48,442 bases of DNA from Betaproteobacteria bacterium (GTDB lineage Bacteria > Pseudomonadota > Gammaproteobacteria > Burkholderiales > Methylophilaceae). Below, piece by piece: positions 45,764 to 48,442 of the stretch. Under the pieces are notes generated by a model. The model worked only from the letters and a program-made list of their open reading frames with translations. It made no database searches and was not told the origin of the DNA. Numbering within the stretch: the first letter of the stretch is position 1; each line of letters opens with the position of its first letter. The DNA is taken from positions 1 to 48,442 of the forward strand of contig VGIC01000011.1 of NCBI GenBank assembly GCA_016867975.1, in the 5' to 3' direction. The position numbers and the translations under genes were made by a program.

Positions 45764-48214
45764 TTATTTAGCGGCTGATGCCTTGGGTGCGTTAAATTCA
45801 TAACGAACACCTAACCATGCCGCACGTGGTGCACCTGGTAACAGGGCAAGTTGTTTGGTTTCTTCACCAAAAGCGCCATTTGCAGTAAACATGGTTTCAG
45901 CTAAACGACCACTCACATTGTATTCACGATCAAAAATATTGGTCGCTTTAGCAAACGCTTTCCAACCATTGCCGAAGTTGTATTGCGTGTCTAAGTTCAC
46001 AATAAAATAACCGCTGACTTTGCCCTTGCCTGTGGCGCACTCATCACCATCTTCGCAGTTGGCGGAATTGGCACGGTGTTTGTTGTTTTCGTTACCCCAA
46101 ACATAAGCGTCTGAGAAACCGATCACATTGGTACCGATTGACCATGTTGGCGTCACCGCATATTGCCCACGTAGTTTCAACTGATGCGCTGGAATAGATG
46201 GAATACGGTCACCTGGTTTAGCGTAAATAATCGATTCTTCATCTTCAGACGAGTTTGAAGAGTTTACAAATGAAACATCAGAATCATAAGTGGCGCGTAC
46301 ATAGCTGTATGAAGCACTCCATTTAAATTTATCGGCATTACCCGCTAAGCCCATATCAATGCCTTGGCGTTTAGTTCTGCCTACGTTTTTATAGTAGCCA
46401 GCGCCGTTTGATGAACCTGCCGCGGTAAATTGAATATCATCGTGGTTAATCGCCTGATATAAACCCGCATTCCAACGGATGTTCTCTGTGAGCAAACCAC
46501 GACCGCCAAACTCATACGTCTTAGCAACCACCTGGTTGAGAGGTGGGTCATCTGCCATGGCTGATGGTAGCAAGCAAGGTGCATCTGGGTTGGAGCAACC
46601 TACTTCAATTGCCGTCGGTGCGCGGCTAGACTCGCTATAAGAAGTATAGAAATTTAAATTGTCGTTAGGCGTATGCGTTAAACCAATGGTCGGGTTTAAG
46701 CGTGTGTAACTGTCTTTAGCGGTCAAGCTGTTTGGGTTAGTCGCTGAGCGAGGGCCTCTGAGCGTATCGGTATTATCAATACGGGTAAAGTTCCAGCTTG
46801 CGCCCGCAGTGACATGCCATTGGTCATTCAGTGACAGGGTGTCAGTGGCAAATAAACGTGCAGTATATTGTTTGCCAGTCAGGCCAGTAGTTTGTCTTTG
46901 TGGGAGCGAACCCTCGCCAGTCATGATAGGTGCGCGGGTGCTATCAAACACAGGGCTACTCAGATCATCCTCTTCAAAGTCATGAAACTCACCTTCTAAA
47001 CCGCCAATGTTGATTCTTTCGCTTTGTGAAAAGCGCATTAAGCTGTAATCATAACCAGCACCCACGATAAATTGGTTTTCCTTACCCATGAAGTTTTGGT
47101 TAAATTCCACTTGGCCAGTCAAGCCATAAGAATCTTGTTTAGTATTGGTTCTATTAAGAACTGACCCAGTCAACTCACAGCCTTCACCTTCTTCTTCCTC
47201 TTCATGACATTCGCCCAATTGACTATAACCTGTTAGCGATTCACCAATATCTGCACCACCCTCATATAAGTCACCATTCACAGTGTGGCGGTTAGCTTTT
47301 TTGTAGTACACGTTGCCGGAGAACATGGTGGTTTCATTAAACCAATGTGAGCCATTCAACGCTAAGAAATGTGAGTAGTTGTTAGTGAGGTCAGGGCGTG
47401 TATGAATTTGATCGCGGTCACCTCTTAACAAGTTTTCAGGGGTAAAACCGTTGCCGATTAAACTATTGTCGGCGCCGATATAGGTCAGGTCCAGCTTGGT
47501 AGCTTCATTCTGCCAGCCAGTTTTTGCAAACAGTTGGTTGACATGGGAAGGTGAATGATCTCTCCAACCATTTTCTGTGGTGTGCTGGTAGCCCAACATA
47601 TAATCCATAGAACCATCTTTTGATACACCGCCAGCTTCAATCAGTGCGCGTTGGCGACCCCATGAGCCAGCTTCGTATTCAACGCCAATTCCCTGGTTAT
47701 CACGACCGCTCTTGGTTTGAATGGCAATCGCACCGCCTAATGTGTTGAGGCCAAACATCGGGTTGGAGCCTGGCACCATTTGCATATTACCGATGGCAAA
47801 GCTAGGAATTTTGTCCCAAAGGGTAACATCGCCGAACGGCTCATTCACGCGAACGCCATCTACATAGGTAGAAAGACCTTGTGCGTTACCTAATAATGGG
47901 GATGATGAATAGCCACGGAAATTGATTTCAGGTTGCCATGGGTTACCAGCCATGTCTGATACTGTCACGCCCTGCATGTTGTTCATCATATAATCAGCAA
48001 CTGAAACACCGCTTTGGTTAGCTACTGCTTGAGGTGAGGTCATTTGAACATTGGCTGGCACTTTGTTCAAAGGTAGACCAATGCCTGGTAGCGGAGTTGA
48101 GCCGTACACTTCAACCTTTTTAATGTTGAGGGCGGTTTCCTCGGCTAATACTGGTGAACTGGCAAATGCAACCGCAGCCGCTGTGTATGTAAGTTTCAGT
48201 AGTGATTTTTTCAT
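45764..48214 (-). CDS. TonB-dependent outer membrane receptor, substrate unknown
   Basis: 816 residues. A Sec signal peptide (24 residues, ending SSPVLA) is followed by a plug domain with the VEVYGSTPLPGIGLPLNKVP opening and a GLSTYVDGVRVNEPFGD segment. A 22-strand barrel follows, with late blocks NPTIGLTHTPNDNLNFYTSY and FAKATNIFDREYNVSGR. Predicted outer loops contain Cys pairs around acidic runs: Cys336...Cys346 with five consecutive Glu, Cys720...Cys726 with Glu-Asp-Gly-Asp-Glu, and a third pair at 540/547. Acidic stretches at 411-417 and 656-661 add to this. It may bind a cation or a positively charged ligand. The C-terminus extends 9 residues past the usual aromatic end. No TonB, ExbB or ABC partner is adjacent. 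Confidence 0.9.
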   Translation of the reverse strand: MKKSLLKLTYTAAAVAFASSPVLAEETALNIKKVEVYGSTPLPGIGLPLNKVPANVQMTSPQAVANQSGVSVADYMMNNMQGVTVSDMAGNPWQPEINFRGYSSSPLLGNAQGLSTYVDGVRVNEPFGDVTLWDKIPSFAIGNMQMVPGSNPMFGLNTLGGAIAIQTKSGRDNQGIGVEYEAGSWGRQRALIEAGGVSKDGSMDYMLGYQHTTENGWRDHSPSHVNQLFAKTGWQNEATKLDLTYIGADNSLIGNGFTPENLLRGDRDQIHTRPDLTNNYSHFLALNGSHWFNETTMFSGNVYYKKANRHTVNGDLYEGGADIGESLTGYSQLGECHEEEEEGEGCELTGSVLNRTNTKQDSYGLTGQVEFNQNFMGKENQFIVGAGYDYSLMRFSQSERINIGGLEGEFHDFEEDDLSSPVFDSTRAPIMTGEGSLPQRQTTGLTGKQYTARLFATDTLSLNDQWHVTAGASWNFTRIDNTDTLRGPRSATNPNSLTAKDSYTRLNPTIGLTHTPNDNLNFYTSYSESSRAPTAIEVGCSNPDAPCLLPSAMADDPPLNQVVAKTYEFGGRGLLTENIRWNAGLYQAINHDDIQFTAAGSSNGAGYYKNVGRTKRQGIDMGLAGNADKFKWSASYSYVRATYDSDVSFVNSSNSSEDEESIIYAKPGDRIPSIPAHQLKLRGQYAVTPTWSIGTNVIGFSDAYVWGNENNKHRANSANCEDGDECATGKGKVSGYFIVNLDTQYNFGNGWKAFAKATNIFDREYNVSGRLAETMFTANGAFGEETKQLALLPGAPRAAWLGVRYEFNAPKASAAK

Positions 48215-48253
48215 TATTTAGTTCCCATAAAAAATGTAAGTTTACCTGTTAGT

Positions 48254-48281
48254 GCTTGTTGCTTGTTGCTTGTTGCTTGTT
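48254..48281 (-). repeat. Four exact 7-bp tandem repeats in the receptor leader
   Basis: GCTTGTT occurs four times without interruption (48254-48260, 48261-48267, 48268-48274, 48275-48281). On the coding strand this is AACAAGC x4. It lies 40 bp before the receptor ATG and right after a -10 box, at the predicted 5' end of the mRNA. Perfect short repeats in front of a surface receptor gene can change copy number by slippage. Confidence 0.85.
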
Positions 48282-48285
48282 GGGC

Positions 48286-48291
48286 ATTGTA
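48286..48291 (-). promoter_or_regulatory. Putative -10 box of the TonB receptor gene
   Basis: TACAAT on the minus strand is preceded by an A/T-rich stretch but no good -35 hexamer. A start about 7 bp further on falls inside the heptamer array. The assignment is a guess based on the hexamer and the spacing to the gene. Confidence 0.4.
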
Positions 48292-48328
48292 GCAAGTTTT
48301 GTTAATTATTAAAAAGGGGCTGTAGTAG

Positions 48329-48351
48329 ATTAGCTTAGATGATAAGCTAAT
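48329..48351. promoter_or_regulatory. Perfect palindrome upstream of the receptor promoter
   Basis: ATTAGCTTA (48329-48337) and TAAGCTAAT (48343-48351) form a perfect 9-bp inverted repeat with a 5-base spacer. It lies about 40 bp upstream of the predicted -10, so it may be an operator for a dimeric regulator. No U-tract makes a terminator likely. I do not recognise the motif. Confidence 0.45.
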
Positions 48352-48442
48352 TAAATGAAGATAACTCATTGTAAATTATTAAGAAAACAGCAGTTAAAGT
48401 TACTTGAATATTTTGTGTTAGAAGTAACGGCTAGATCTGCAG

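Overview
The window looks like part of the chromosome of a betaproteobacterium, most probably a methylotroph of the Methylophilaceae (Methylotenera, Methylovorus or Methylophilus type). This is inferred from the housekeeping gene content and order, moderate GC content, and a phosphoketolase/acetate kinase pair beside an FNR regulator. No rRNA, tRNA, CRISPR array or prophage was recognised. Almost all of the DNA is ordinary, tightly packed chromosome, and the accessory signal sits in the gaps.

Layout. 1-442: the right end of an IS3-family insertion sequence that has cut into a small DUF486 membrane-protein gene. 598-6220 (minus): an HI0933-family flavoprotein, ferrous iron transport feoA-feoB behind a Fur-like site, then yciB-yciI-bolA-ppiC. 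6577-12615 (plus): yciV, yciO, a site-2 protease, trpS, scpA-scpB and rluB. 12702-20854 (minus): a HemK-like methyltransferase, prmB, lysine biosynthesis dapD-(arsC-like)-dapE, kup and xseA. 21031-25644 (plus): dsbB, cysM, a PolB-like exonuclease, rlmD and ompW. 26034-29215: hemN diverging from an fnr homologue followed by a radical SAM gene. 29219-32721 (minus): xfp-ackA. 32875-37952 (plus): a compact operon with a binding lipoprotein, a signal-less YkuD enzyme, two ABC permeases and nagZ, read here as muropeptide import and recycling. 38221-45641: a Bax1-I membrane protein, tadA, dnaE, accA and tilS. 45764-48214 (minus): a TonB-dependent receptor.

Regulation. Two near-consensus FNR boxes (TTGATTTAGGTCAA and TTGATTCAGGTCAA) lie before ompW and between hemN and fnr. 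The first is centred 41.5 bp before the start predicted from a good -10 box. A Fur-like box precedes feoAB. Four exact copies of a 7-bp repeat sit at the predicted start of the TonB receptor transcript.

Most notable: a family of miniature mobile elements with ~28-bp terminal inverted repeats beginning GAGACCTTTGCAAAA. Four complete copies (451-593, 19364-19646, 25761-26027, 34816-35193) and one right-end fragment (22436-22471) are present. Three of the complete copies have exact 5-bp target duplications (CTTCA, AGAAA, TGATG). All four lie within a few bases of a stop codon. They share an ordered scaffold of optional hairpin cassettes, and cassette stems show compensatory changes between copies. 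A related interior at 6279-6508 has different ends. The copy at 34816-35193 landed on a TGATG stop/start junction inside the operon and duplicated it, keeping both the upstream stop and the downstream start. Its end also provides the AAAAGG ribosome-binding site of the next gene. I see no transposase for the family here, so it is presumably driven from elsewhere in the genome.
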